The position numbers and the translations under genes were made by a program. Shown here one piece after another: positions 49,196 to 59,152 of a stretch of 64,000 nucleotides of DNA. The DNA comes from Adenanthera pavonina. Lineage: Eukaryota; Streptophyta; Magnoliopsida; Fabales; Fabaceae. The DNA is taken from positions 9,906,001 through 9,970,000 of the forward strand of contig JAIVEN010000014.1 in the NCBI GenBank assembly GCA_026686845.1, in the 5' to 3' direction. How positions within the stretch are numbered: position 1 is the stretch's first letter; each line of letters opens with the position of its first letter. The notes under the pieces were generated by a model. The model saw only the letters and a program-made list of their open reading frames with translations. It was not told where the DNA came from and did not search any database.

Positions 49196-49788
49196 GAGTC
49201 TCTTCTCTTATGGTACGAAGATTATGTACAAGACTTTAATGAATGAATTTGAAGTGAATGCCAATCTTTTGCAAAACAGAAGCATCTTTTGTCTCGTTCA
49301 TTGTTATGGAATGCACATTTTTTGGTCCATACCTTTTATCCGTTATTCTCCATCAATGATAGGTGAATTTGAATTGAAAGTATTCTAATCATCTGTCTTA
49401 AGTTTGTGATAATAAATATGCAATATTGTTTAATCCTCTGATGTTGATGTTGGACATTGATCAATATTAAATACTTTTGTCATTAAATGTTAACCCTTGG
49501 TTATCTTTTATTTGGAGACATATGTTTTTATGATTTTTTTTTGGGGGGGTGTGGGTAATGTGTAAAATCAACAAAATTACTTTCAAGTGAACAAGTTGGG
49601 ACCTTGTTCTGCTTGAAGTTGAGGAATAATCAATCAAACAATTCACACAACATGTAATATTAAGGCAAATATTTAATGAATTGTGATTTTTCTAGGCAAA
49701 AATTTCAACAACTCTACAATGCAAATGCAGTTATTTTTTGTTAAAATAATAATAATAATAAATGCAGCTACTGTATTAAAAATAATAT
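49196..49788. other. Spacer after the DnaJ fragment
   Basis: AT-rich, with an AAT microsatellite near 49747 and a G-run near 49545. Possibly 3' flank of the duplicated DnaJ gene. No gene seen. Confidence 0.45.
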
Positions 49789-50032
49789 TATTTCACACCA
49801 CATCATGAATTGATAATTGACACCAATATATATATATATATGATATAAAACTTGAATTATATTACTCATAAGTTATGAGTCATATAGCTAATCTTAAATT
49901 GTATTGATATATATATATATATGTCTCCCCCGGTCTAGTAAACCCCCCCTTCAAATTATAATATATCAATTGTGTGCTATAGAACCAACAAGTCTTCGTC
50001 TTAGCATAACACCTGAACATAAGCTCTTGAAG
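49789..50032 (+). repeat. Duplicated block A, partial copy 3
   Basis: Starts TTTCACACCACATCATGAATT and ends CATAAGCTCTTGA. It resembles copy 1 (42552-42835) more than copy 2 because it keeps the CATCATGAATTGATAATTGA segment, but it lacks the GTGTTTTTTGGGTGAAAAAC portion. Confidence 0.8.
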
Positions 50033-50690
50033 AGATCTTATCTAAATTTGGAGGGTTCAATTAACACATTATATAATCCAACTCATATATTAGATTTTAA
50101 TTTCATAAGCCCATTGTTAGGATGACCCTTCATCATATTAAAAATTCTTTTTAGAGCATATCTTATCACACTGAAGGCTCAAGGTGTTAATATGCTCTTG
50201 GAGGAGTCAAACAATCGAGCCCGAATACATGCTAGAATGGGCCATAAAAGATTAATTATGTTCTCATATATCCTAAATAAGATTAGAGTATTTTTGAAGC
50301 CAAAATGGAGAGAGAAGTTCAAGTTTCAAGTATCACTTATATTAATTTAGGATTATCTTTTTATTTTAATTTGTTTTGATTTAAATTATATTATGATATT
50401 TTGTGGCTTCCAACTTGTATTCTATGGAGTCAATTTTTATATTTAACTTAGTTTAGTTTAAATTCTATTAGATAATCTTATCTTTAAGGAATGTCTAATA
50501 GTATTATGATTAGAATATTATTATTTATTATTTTCTTTAATATTTTCATTTTTATTTCTAGACTTTTAAATAATTAGCTATCTTTTTAGGATTATAGATC
50601 TCTTTTATACATACAATTTAAAATAGTATTCAAATTTTATTTAATTAGTGAATTTCTTTTATAGTAGGAGTCCTATTTAACAGGTTCTCA
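50033..50690. other. AT-rich spacer
   Basis: No gene. T-rich low complexity with no recognised repeat. Confidence 0.45.
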
Positions 50691-51403
50691 TTGGGTTGGC
50701 CAAGGTTGGATTCTCCATGTCATCAATCACGTGTCATCTGCTATCTTAGTCATCTGTTGCTGAAAAAAAACAATCTGTTGCTGAAAAAGAAAAAAGGAAG
50801 GCGCAACCAAACGCGCCTTATATCTAAGGTTCAGTCAGAATTTCGGCTTCCGAAACGTGGTCTTCCTCCTGTCCGCAGATCACGATCCCAGTCGCATAGT
50901 GAGTCCTCAAATCCCAAATTTCACAGCTCTCATCATCTCGTCCTCATCCTCAAAATCGCGTCTCTGTCACCCACGCCCAGAAACGCGACTGTTCTCCTTC
51001 AACCCAAATTTCAGAATTGGTTCATCACAGATTTCAGATTCGGTTTTCTTCTTCTTCTCGCATCATCAATAGCAAACTCGTCTTCAATCTAAATTTCCAG
51101 ATTCGGTCATCCTCTCATCTTTTCTCACCGATTCGGCCTTCCTCATCAGAATCACATCACTCAGAATCGTCTTCCTCCAGCGCGTCTCCCTCCGTCCAAA
51201 TCAGTTTCAGTCTCGGCCTTCCTCAAATTCAGATCTGAGTTTCCTTCAATAATCGATTTTCAAATATGTCTAGTGGTGATGATCAAAGCAACGATTCAAA
51301 ATCAAATGATGATTTCTCCATTAAAGAGATTGGCATATATGAATGTCATTCCCGTTGTCTTGTTGAAGGATCTAATGGAAAAATGGAAAAATTTGTCCTC
51401 TAA
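50691..51403 (+). other. Gene-like island with a short open frame (51266-51403)
   Basis: The sequence changes from AT-rich to pyrimidine-rich and GC-balanced (50800-51240, many TCTTCC and TTCAGATT words), the look of a plant 5' untranslated region. It is followed by an ATG at 51266 and 45 codons (MSSGDDQSNDSKSNDDFSIK...) ending in TAA at 51401. The peptide is acidic and serine-rich and is not recognised. The overlapping longer frames at 50691-51092 are low-complexity and unlikely to be proteins. This may be the 5' end of a lost gene or of a non-autonomous element. Confidence 0.35.
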
Positions 51404-52927
51404 TCATTGACTCATGCATTGTACTACACTAATAAAGAAATTGTGTTTACTTGTATTGAACATTTAAGCCGTACAAGATGTTATTGTTTGATAATTCTCG
51501 AGAGTTTATGATAAATAAGCTGATTCTATTATTGTTCACAACCAGAAGATATTCTGAGGAAGTGTATAGTTCGATTTGAAGGATATTAAAGGTAAAAGTA
51601 CTAATAGAATTCCATGATTTGGAAGTCTCAACATAATTCCATGATTTGGAAGTCTCAACATCTTTTGCAACGGACAATAACCTCATTATCAGTAGAATCA
51701 AATTATAAATATTTATGGTATAATTGTTATTGCTTAGTGGATAACAAAGCGAGACAAGACATTGTTGAATCTATCCACTTGAGATCCTATGACTCGAAGG
51801 AGTGCCTCAAAAAAACATGGATTGCGAAAGCTATATCAACTTTTGCTTCTTCCTCTTTTTGGCCAGTGATTTGTCTTTTGCCAAACATCATTGAATGGAA
51901 TCTGGAGTTTGGCTTCAAGATGGATGTCATCCAAAGCTTCACAGTTAAGCAATCGCACGACTACATATTTTCATTTTCATGCTCCAATAATGTTATCAGT
52001 TAAGCATCTCATCAAACCCCCCACAATCTGCAAACTAACAAACCCAGGCAAAGTACTCGGATGATGTGCAAAAAGATTTTTTGGACCAAAGATGATTCGG
52101 AAAAAGTTAGAGCCAATTAAGGACGTATGACATTTTTTAACTTAGAAAAAAAGTTGGGGTGTCTTGGTATATATATTCTTTTCACCCTGCGTTTTCCTTC
52201 CACGCAAAAAAAAAATTTAGAACTTTGTTTGTGTTATTTTCTTTGATCAAATTTGGCCCAAACCAATATTTTCTTTGAGCTATTACTCCTTTTGTTGCTC
52301 TACCATGTGACATACAAACTTGGCTGAAGTAAACAATGAGAAACACAATTTAACCTTCAACTAGGATTTAATTTTAAACTTAATCACTTACTAAAAATTT
52401 GAACTGAAGCAAGAGTATTTAATTCTAATGGAAGTCAATTGTAAAGAACCCATTCTTCATTCGAACATTTTTCCAGGTTGTCATTAAAATGAAATGAAAA
52501 TGTAAATATAACTATAGTTAATTTTAATTGAAATATAATTTTTTAATTTAGTCTAAAGTACAATATGTTGTTAATCTTTTATATGTATTTTAATTAATTA
52601 ATTCTTACACTAAAAATATAAAATATTATATAAATAAAAATATTAAGTTGATAAGAAAAAGCTATTTATAAACAAAAATGGATAAAAACAGTTTTCTGGC
52701 CCAAGAATAAAAAAAGGTTAGAAACCAAATACTTGGACTATTCCCATATTTGGTATGATTTTCTAAGCCCAATCCAAAGAGCCGAGCCTGAAGCCCAAAT
52801 GAGAGATTAGCCTGCTAAATCTGGTCTGGCTCTAACATCTATAGACAGTGCAGGCTCATTCCTGAATAATCTTGGACCATTGTCTTCTTCAGAATCTGTC
52901 GTGCAAATAGATCCGATAAGGTCCCGG

Positions 52928-52940
52928 GAACATTCTGGAT
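52928..52940 (+). promoter_or_regulatory. Heat-shock element before HSP15.7
   Basis: GAACATTCTGGAT matches GAAnnTTCnnGA, the alternating units bound by heat-shock factors. It lies 145-158 bp before the ATG and is followed by CTATAAG (52973-52979), a plausible TATA box absent from the dead copy (GATAAA there). Confidence 0.6.
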
Positions 52941-53085
52941 AGTCGCGATAAGCCGATAACCCCTATAAGACAACGAATAAACTTGCTATCTTTAAACCAC
53001 ACAGTACCCACGCAGGTCTCCACTCTCCAGCTTCTTCTTCATCCTCCCGGGCAAGTCTATCATCTTGGTTTTTGTAGGATCAACA

Positions 53086-53617
53086 ATGGGTGACAGTTTA
53101 CTCGGCTATCCTTTCAGGCGCTCCTTCTTGAGCCCTCCGATCTTCGGAGAATGGTCTGGATCAACGGCTCTCATGGATTGGCTTGAATCCCCTTCTGCCC
53201 ACATCTTCAAAATTAACGTTCCAGGTATCTCCCATCAGCTTAAACTCTTCACTTTCATTTGACGTAGTAGAATCTTGATGGGGATTGGCGTAGATCAGGA
53301 AAATTACTTATCAATTTGTGGATTTGAGCATAGGTTTCACCAAAGATGACATAAAGGTGCAGATTGAGGATGGGAATATTCTGCACATCAAAGGTGAAGG
53401 TGTGAAAGAGGAGCATCAAGCGAAAGACTCTATCTGGCATGTGGCTGAGAGGGGGACAGGGAAGGGTGATTTTTCTCGCGCAATTGAATTGCCAGAAAAT
53501 GTAAAGGCTGATCAGATTAAGGCACAGGTCGAAAATGGAGTTCTCACTCTAATTGTTCCTAAAGATGCTCCAAAATATCCTAAGTTGCGAAACATTCATG
53601 TCACCAGCAAGCTCTGA
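53086..53617 (+). CDS. Peroxisomal small heat-shock protein, HSP15.7-like
   Basis: ATP-independent chaperone of the HSP20 family that binds unfolding proteins; predicted to act in the peroxisome matrix. Exons 53086-53224 and 53334-53617, separated by a 109-bp GT-AG intron, give 140 residues. The N-terminal region (MGDSLLGYPFRRSF...STALMDWLES) and the alpha-crystallin domain (HIFKINVPGFTKDDIKVQIE ... AIELPENVKADQIKAQVENG, then VLTLIVPK) are complete, including the C-terminal consensus GVL. The last three residues are SKL, a canonical type 1 peroxisomal signal, as in Arabidopsis HSP15.7. The ATG at 53086 is chosen because it matches the family N-terminus; an in-frame start at 53065 would add seven residues. 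A heat-shock element stands upstream. A near-identical dead copy is at 44972-45502. Confidence 0.94.
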
Positions 53618-53670
53618 GCTGTGGAGACTCGGGTAAATTGAGTTCATCATGATTTGAGAATGTTAAGGAT

Positions 53671-54008
53671 TTAGAGTAACTGCATGTTATCATGTAACCA
53701 ATTGCATGTCGTATTTAAGAATAAGCGTGTGATTGACAATAAAAATTATATAGTAATTAAACTACAACCTTGTCTTTGTTCTTTAACATGTCTTTAATTA
53801 CTTCTTGTCCTATTTATAAACACTTGGCTTATTTATAACCAAGTGGATAATGTCATCAATTTGGTGAAACATAAGAACAATGCTTGAATTACTCCATTCA
53901 CTGGTTTGATAAACTGTACAAGAACATTTACTTGAACAACAAACTATAACCAACAAATCCACTTATGGCCAAAAACAAAAAAAGAAAAATAGTGTTCACA
54001 ACTAGGGA
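53671..54008. other. Spacer between HSP15.7 and the ARL relic
   Basis: AT-rich, probably the 3' flank of both convergent genes. Nothing else seen. Confidence 0.5.
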
Positions 54009-54379
54009 TCATTTTGCAATTCTGGAGTGCTTGCTAAGCCAGTCAATGACAGCATCGATGTTTATGGAATCCTTGCATGAAATCATGTGGCATCTCTCTG
54101 TCTTTGATTGATTCGAGTCCTCTGAATTGATTCAAAATGAAAATCCAAGGAATCTTTACCAGGGATGAAAAATGAGCAACAATTATTAGAATAATTTCTC
54201 AAGTTCTATGAACTCACAATTGATCTACCACGGCCTGTTTGGATAGTGCTTTTGACTTGTCAATTTTGTTTCCGAGAACAAGCAGAGGAATCTCACTCAG
54301 GGAAGGTTTCCTCAGGAGGTCATGTAACTCACTTCTAGATATCGGGATGATGTCCCTATCAGCAGTATCTACAACGTAC
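54009..54379 (-). pseudogene. ARLA1/ARL8-like small GTPase, last two exons only
   Basis: On the minus strand, 54379-54218 reads YVVDTADRDIIPISRSELHD...EIPLLVLGNKIDKSKALSKQ, with a good AG acceptor and a GTGAGT donor. 54121-54009 reads LGLESIKDRE then, after a frame change, HMISCKDSINIDAVIDWL and a stop at 54009-54011. The NKID guanine-specificity motif is present, but the P-loop and switch regions are not found upstream (54380-55900), where an MITE begins at about 54.68 kb. The frame breaks after DREM, where about two bases are missing. ARLA1 proteins are endomembrane-associated GTPases of about 184 residues; this is a truncated relic. Confidence 0.85.
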
Positions 54380-54677
54380 CTGTCTTTCAATCCACCAGTT
54401 GAAAAAACAAAACCTAATAGTGAAAGAATGGAAGAGTGAGTATGAATAAATCATGTCCATTTTAATCAGAAAACCATAAATAAAGACAGGACCTGTAAGT
54501 TTTCTGCTCATCATGTTTAAAATTTCGACAGAAGTATTACAAAAGTATAGAGAAAGCTGTATGAGGTCAGCACTCTGAATAATCGTATCCTTCCTATGTA
54601 TGAAACTACTTTTAGGTTCTTCCTAATAGCCCAAGCTTCTGTGATGCTTGAGTTTCGACACATTATTAGAGCTTATA

Positions 54678-55156
54678 TGTGTGTTTGAGTTAGATTTTAT
54701 ATAATTGATTTTGAGTAGAATTGATCTTGTAAAATTAATTTTAGTTAGAATTAATTTTGGGAAAAATGATTTATATATGGAGGCTTTTATTTTAAAAGTA
54801 ATTTTGACAAAATAAAATATATTTGCATGATTTTAATCAAAAGTATTTTTGGATAGATAATTACTGGAATATATCTAAAATGCCCTATTCCTTATATAAT
54901 AATATCTATTTTTAAAAATTTCATTAATAATTTTTTATTAAAATTTTAATGTAATTTAAATCCTCATTAAATACTTTTAATGGACAAAAATTAATAATCA
55001 TAATTGATAATTGATAATTTTACTTCTTCATATAATTGATTTTGAGAGAATAATTGATTGTTCAAAATCAATTCTGATTTGGCTGTCTTAGTAAATAAGC
55101 ATTTATGATTTGAAATAAACACTTAGCCATCTCATAATTGAATCCAAACACATCCT
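54678..55156. mobile_element. MITE with TGTGTTTG/CAAACACA ends
   Basis: The left end ATGTGTGTTTGAGTTAGATT pairs with the reverse complement of the right end (GGATGTGTTTGGATTCAATT). Inside are repeated TAATTGATTTTGAG words near both ends and an AT-rich core. It lies immediately upstream (in gene orientation) of the truncated ARL exons. Confidence 0.6.
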
Positions 55157-55904
55157 AAAGACATTCCTTCCCACCAGCAGTCATTCTGATAGACTAAGCT
55201 TTAACGTTAATTGGCCCTTGACATAGTTGATCAATACAATAATGTGTTAGCTTAACATAGAAAGGAATCATTTCCATTTTGAACACATGGATTCTTTTAT
55301 TCTTTACATATGAGCAACCAGGGAAAACCTTCCAATGGTGTCTCGGGGTGAATTGCAGCCTACTTGAAGGTACCTTTCAAAGAAAATCTGTGCGATAAGG
55401 TAACGATTCACTTTGCCCAGTCTAAATTCTTATGCAATTAGGTTACGGATGGTGTCATGCACCTAATATTCTCTCCTACAGGCCAATTGTGCTTAAGTTC
55501 TAAAACCAAGAGCCTTTAAAGTCAAAGCAGGAATTGTGTGTAGTATATTTATTTGCCTGTATTTGTTTCTGTTTCGTCTGTAAGGAGGGAAAATTTAGAG
55601 ATTGGAAGAACAATATGGCAGAGAAACCTACGACAGTATCGCTTCCACATTGTCACTTTTCGCATGTTGAATCCTGCCTGGGTTGATACAGGAAAAAATT
55701 TCCCATAATACAATGTTCAAATCTGCTACAAAAAATTTACTCAAAAAACTGTATCCCCTGTCTGGTGAGTATGATCAAACCATTGATGTCAAAAGATTGT
55801 CATTTATCCCTCAAAAACAAAAAAGATTGTCATTTATCAATAAGCAGCAAAAGAAAATCAGGATTTGAGCTAACTCACAGCAATTGCTATCTTCTCTATT
55901 AAAA
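55157..55904. other. Intergenic DNA
   Basis: No supported gene. It has moderately balanced composition (55150-55700). A 22-bp AGATTGTCATTTATC-type word is repeated near 55792 and 55824. Confidence 0.4.
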
Positions 55905-56350
55905 ATTGAATCTGTCATTAAACCGATCGAGATACTGATTTAAAGTTCAATTGACCGTGATTTAACTGTAATTACATTATTAGAAATAAAAATAATAATT
56001 TTTAAATTTTATATGTTATATATTATATAGAAAATAAGAAATATAATTAATAAATTACATAACATAATATTAAAATCTAAATAACTTAATATTTATCCAT
56101 AATCATATTTTGAATTCAAAATAATATTATATTTTCATATTATTTGTTAAATAAATCAATCATTATTAATAATTATATATCATAATAATGATTATATAAT
56201 ATTATAATGTAAAAATAAAAAATTTATACCAAAAAAAACTAGTTAGTACTAAAAATAGTAATATTTTATATTTAAAAGCTAAAATTATTAATAATAATAA
56301 TATAACTGGTCCAACTGATTTGTATCGGTTCATAGCCAACTAGAGTAAAT
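55905..56350. mobile_element. hAT-like MITE, copy 2 of the family at 27173
   Basis: Shares with 27173-27776 the ACCG-type ends (AAACCGATCGAGATACTG; AACTGGTCCAACTGATTTG) and, more strikingly, the order of core words: ATTAATAAATT, AACATAATATTA, TTTTGAATTCAAAATAAT, ATTTGTTAA, ATCATTATTAATAATTAT. It is shorter and more diverged. Confidence 0.6.
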
Positions 56351-58535
56351 ATTGAGGAACACCAAATTTGATATGAATTATAAGTTTTATATTAATATTA
56401 ATTAAATCATATTAAATTAATTGCATACTAAATTCAAATTTATTTTGGGTTGAATAAAATAAATAAAATTGAAATTTAAAAATAAAAATAAATAAATAAT
56501 ATATTAACGTGAAATATTACTAATTTAAGGTATCACTTGTCACAAATGAAGAACAAACACTTGTAACATTTAAATAAGATTATTGTTATTATAAATATAA
56601 TGGAAGATAGTTTATATAAAAAATTTAGAGTTTTTATATAACTAATTTAGATATATTAAATTTAGCTATGTATCATATAGGTGCATTACTCGTAATTATT
56701 TTTTTTTAACTCACATTACTTTTAAACTAACAAATGAAGTTCAAAGTAATGATTTTGATATCTTCAAAATGTTTTGTAGTGATTCTTTAAAACTTTGAAG
56801 CATTTTGTTTTAGAATTTTTCTTGTTTCACTGTTCGAACCAAAGAAAATCCTTGTAAATACTCAAAGTGGAATTTAAATCTTTGAATTTGAGAGATTTCA
56901 ACCAAACTAGAATTAATAAACCAATAATTAAAATGAAAATAAATATTTGAGATACACAAAATATTGTAATAAAAATAGTCAGATCATGCTGTTGAAAAAG
57001 CATTGTTTACATGCCATTATATTGTCTTTCTATAGAATTTATATATCAAATAGGTGAAAATTAACTTGCAACCACTAGATGGAGGATAAACCATATTTGA
57101 AAGCCAATTAGCCGATATTATGGTTTTTTTCTCTGATTTAGAAGCTAATTCCATCTTCTTTAATGTAGTTTCAAAATTTTGAGGAGGATGAGTTATCAGT
57201 GTTCAATTACCTTTTTCATTTAAAATTCACAAGTTCAGATTGATATAATTTTAAGTTATTAGTTTCCCTTTCATTTTGCATTATTGTATTTTTAAATTCT
57301 AAGCCTACTTAATCCAAACCCTAAATCTTACTAAAACTCATCCTTTTAAATCATGAGCTTCAAATTATAAGCACTTAATCTCAAACCACTTTACTTCTAA
57401 ATCCTTAATGTTAACTGTAAATTTTAGACATTACTGATTGAATCTAAAACCCTGAACCCTAGATTTTAAACTCTAAACTCTATAAAATTATAAATTATTT
57501 TCTAAACTAAATAGTAAGACCATAAAGCACAAAACTTTCAACCCTTAAATTTAGAGCATTAAACCCAACTTTTGTAGGGATAGTCCCTCAAACTCTATTC
57601 TTCCTCTTGGAAACAAGTTTGCAGCCTCCTATTTTTTTTAGAAGATCTTTTCACCCAATCCCATTCTTTTAGCTTCCTTACCATCTTCAACCTCCAATAT
57701 ACAGAATTAAGTTCAAATTAGAGGATTTTTTTGCATATTAGTAACCATCATTTCCTACAATTTCATATCCAAAATATGTCTTCAAAGCTTATAAAGTAGG
57801 AGAATATGAGTAAACACAAGATAAATCTTTCACAAAAAAAACACAAGATAAATCATTTGAAAAGCATGTGACAATATCCTAATGACCTGCTAAAGCTTAA
57901 TATCACAAATCACAAATCTAAACCCTTAATTATCCTTTGCTACTAAACCTACATCCAAAACCTCAAGCCAATAATCATAAAATTATGGCGCAATATTTGA
58001 GACTTTCAAAGAAAATAAAATAAAAGGCTCATGATAAAGTGAACTGGAAAAATAATTACAAATAGCATAAAAAGTCATGCGTTTGCTTTATTTTTTGAGA
58101 ACATAATGAAAGAAAATATAGCATAAAAAGTCATGCGTTTGTTTTATTTTTTGAGAATATAATGAAAGAAAATATTGAAGTTTATTGTTATTTAAATGTT
58201 ACAATAATAATTAATTTAAGAAAATGACCTCTAATTTTTTTTTTACAATGTTTCTCTTAGAACAATGGAAAGTGTAAGTTAAAAAAAATGTAAACTATAA
58301 CAATATTGTATTTTGTCTGGCAAAAAAAAATTGTATTTTGTTTAAAACATTTTCACCATGACATCATATGATTTATATATTCATGATTTATATTCTTTAT
58401 GTATTATATAGGTTGGCTAAAAAAAAATTATGAATCAGACTATCCACATTTCTAGTATGTGTGTGTATATATATAATTTAATTATAGTAATAAATGATAA
58501 GATGACTTTCATATATGGATATATGATATGATGTA
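56351..58535. other. AT-rich intergenic DNA upstream of the DnaJ gene
   Basis: No gene. It includes CTAAACC/CCCTAAA-type low complexity (57295-57590) and a 56-bp tandem duplication (58062-58173). Confidence 0.55.
58062..58173 (+). repeat. 56-bp tandem duplication (two copies)
   Basis: Copies 58062-58117 and 58118-58173 both read ATAGCATAAAAAGTCATGCG...AATGAAAGAAAAT and differ at two bases. Confidence 0.92.
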
Positions 58536-59152
58536 TTGAGTGATATTGAAATGGTTTATCAATATTGGTTGGATATGCGTTACATATCCAAACATCAAGT
58601 TAGGCCGTGGGGTCCTTCCGAAATGAAAAAAGCTTTCACTCCAACGTGGAAATTTCGAATAATTCGTCCTCAAAGCCAAGGCGATTTATCCGAACCACAA
58701 AATAACAAAATACTCCGTGTCGATGAGATGACTCACAGCCGATGCAAGCTGTTGGGGTTTTCTAAGTACTCTCGAAGAAAAGAAAAAGGAAAGACGACTC
58801 ACCACGACGGTGTCTAATTTGACCGTCCCTGCTGAACAGGGAAGGCCTTCACTCTTGAGAAGTTGCTCTGAAAAATTTAACGCGACGGTGAAGGTGAAAA
58901 TTCGCAAACTTTCGAAGAGGAAATAGCTCACATCAAAGAAATCACGCGATTGTCCAATCAACGCCAGCGGCTCCTGGTTCGTGATTTTGCGTGTGGTGGG
59001 TACGGACTCGGAATCTAATTTGCCTTACCTGCTCTCTTTTGTGTATTTCTATTCGTTTTCTTTTCTGCCTCGTATCATTTGTTCCCCGACCTGTGAAGAT
59101 CTGACCATTCCCGGCGTTTTCTCGCAGGGGAATATCAATTGCCCCCATTGAG
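58536..59152 (+). promoter_or_regulatory. 5' flank and probable leader of the DnaJ gene
   Basis: The DNA becomes GC-balanced from about 58590, as expected near a promoter and leader. GTCCAATCAACG at 58952 contains a CCAAT word. No clear TATA box is seen. A 93-codon frame here (58536-58817) has no resemblance to known proteins and is treated as chance. Confidence 0.4.

Larger units (their letters stand above)
51608..53670 (+). repeat. Duplicated block B, copy 2 (carries the intact HSP15.7 gene)
   Basis: Counterpart of 43261-45554. It opens with a private 27-bp tandem duplication (AATTCCATGATTTGGAAGTC...; 51608-51634 and 51635-51661). It lacks the MITE present in copy 1. Confidence 0.88.

Noticed and set aside
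50691..51092. 133-codon frame in the gene-like island
   Set aside because: Serine/leucine low complexity from a pyrimidine-rich leader; several frames are open at once.
53065..53262. 65-codon unspliced version of HSP15.7 exon 1
   Set aside because: It ends inside the intron; splicing restores the complete alpha-crystallin domain and the SKL terminus.
57295..57590. CCCTAAA-like words considered as an interstitial telomeric repeat
   Set aside because: The words are scattered and variable (CTAAACT, CCCTGAA) without a tandem telomeric core.
58536..58817. 93-codon frame before the DnaJ gene
   Set aside because: Begins in AT-rich DNA, resembles no protein, and overlaps the likely promoter and leader.
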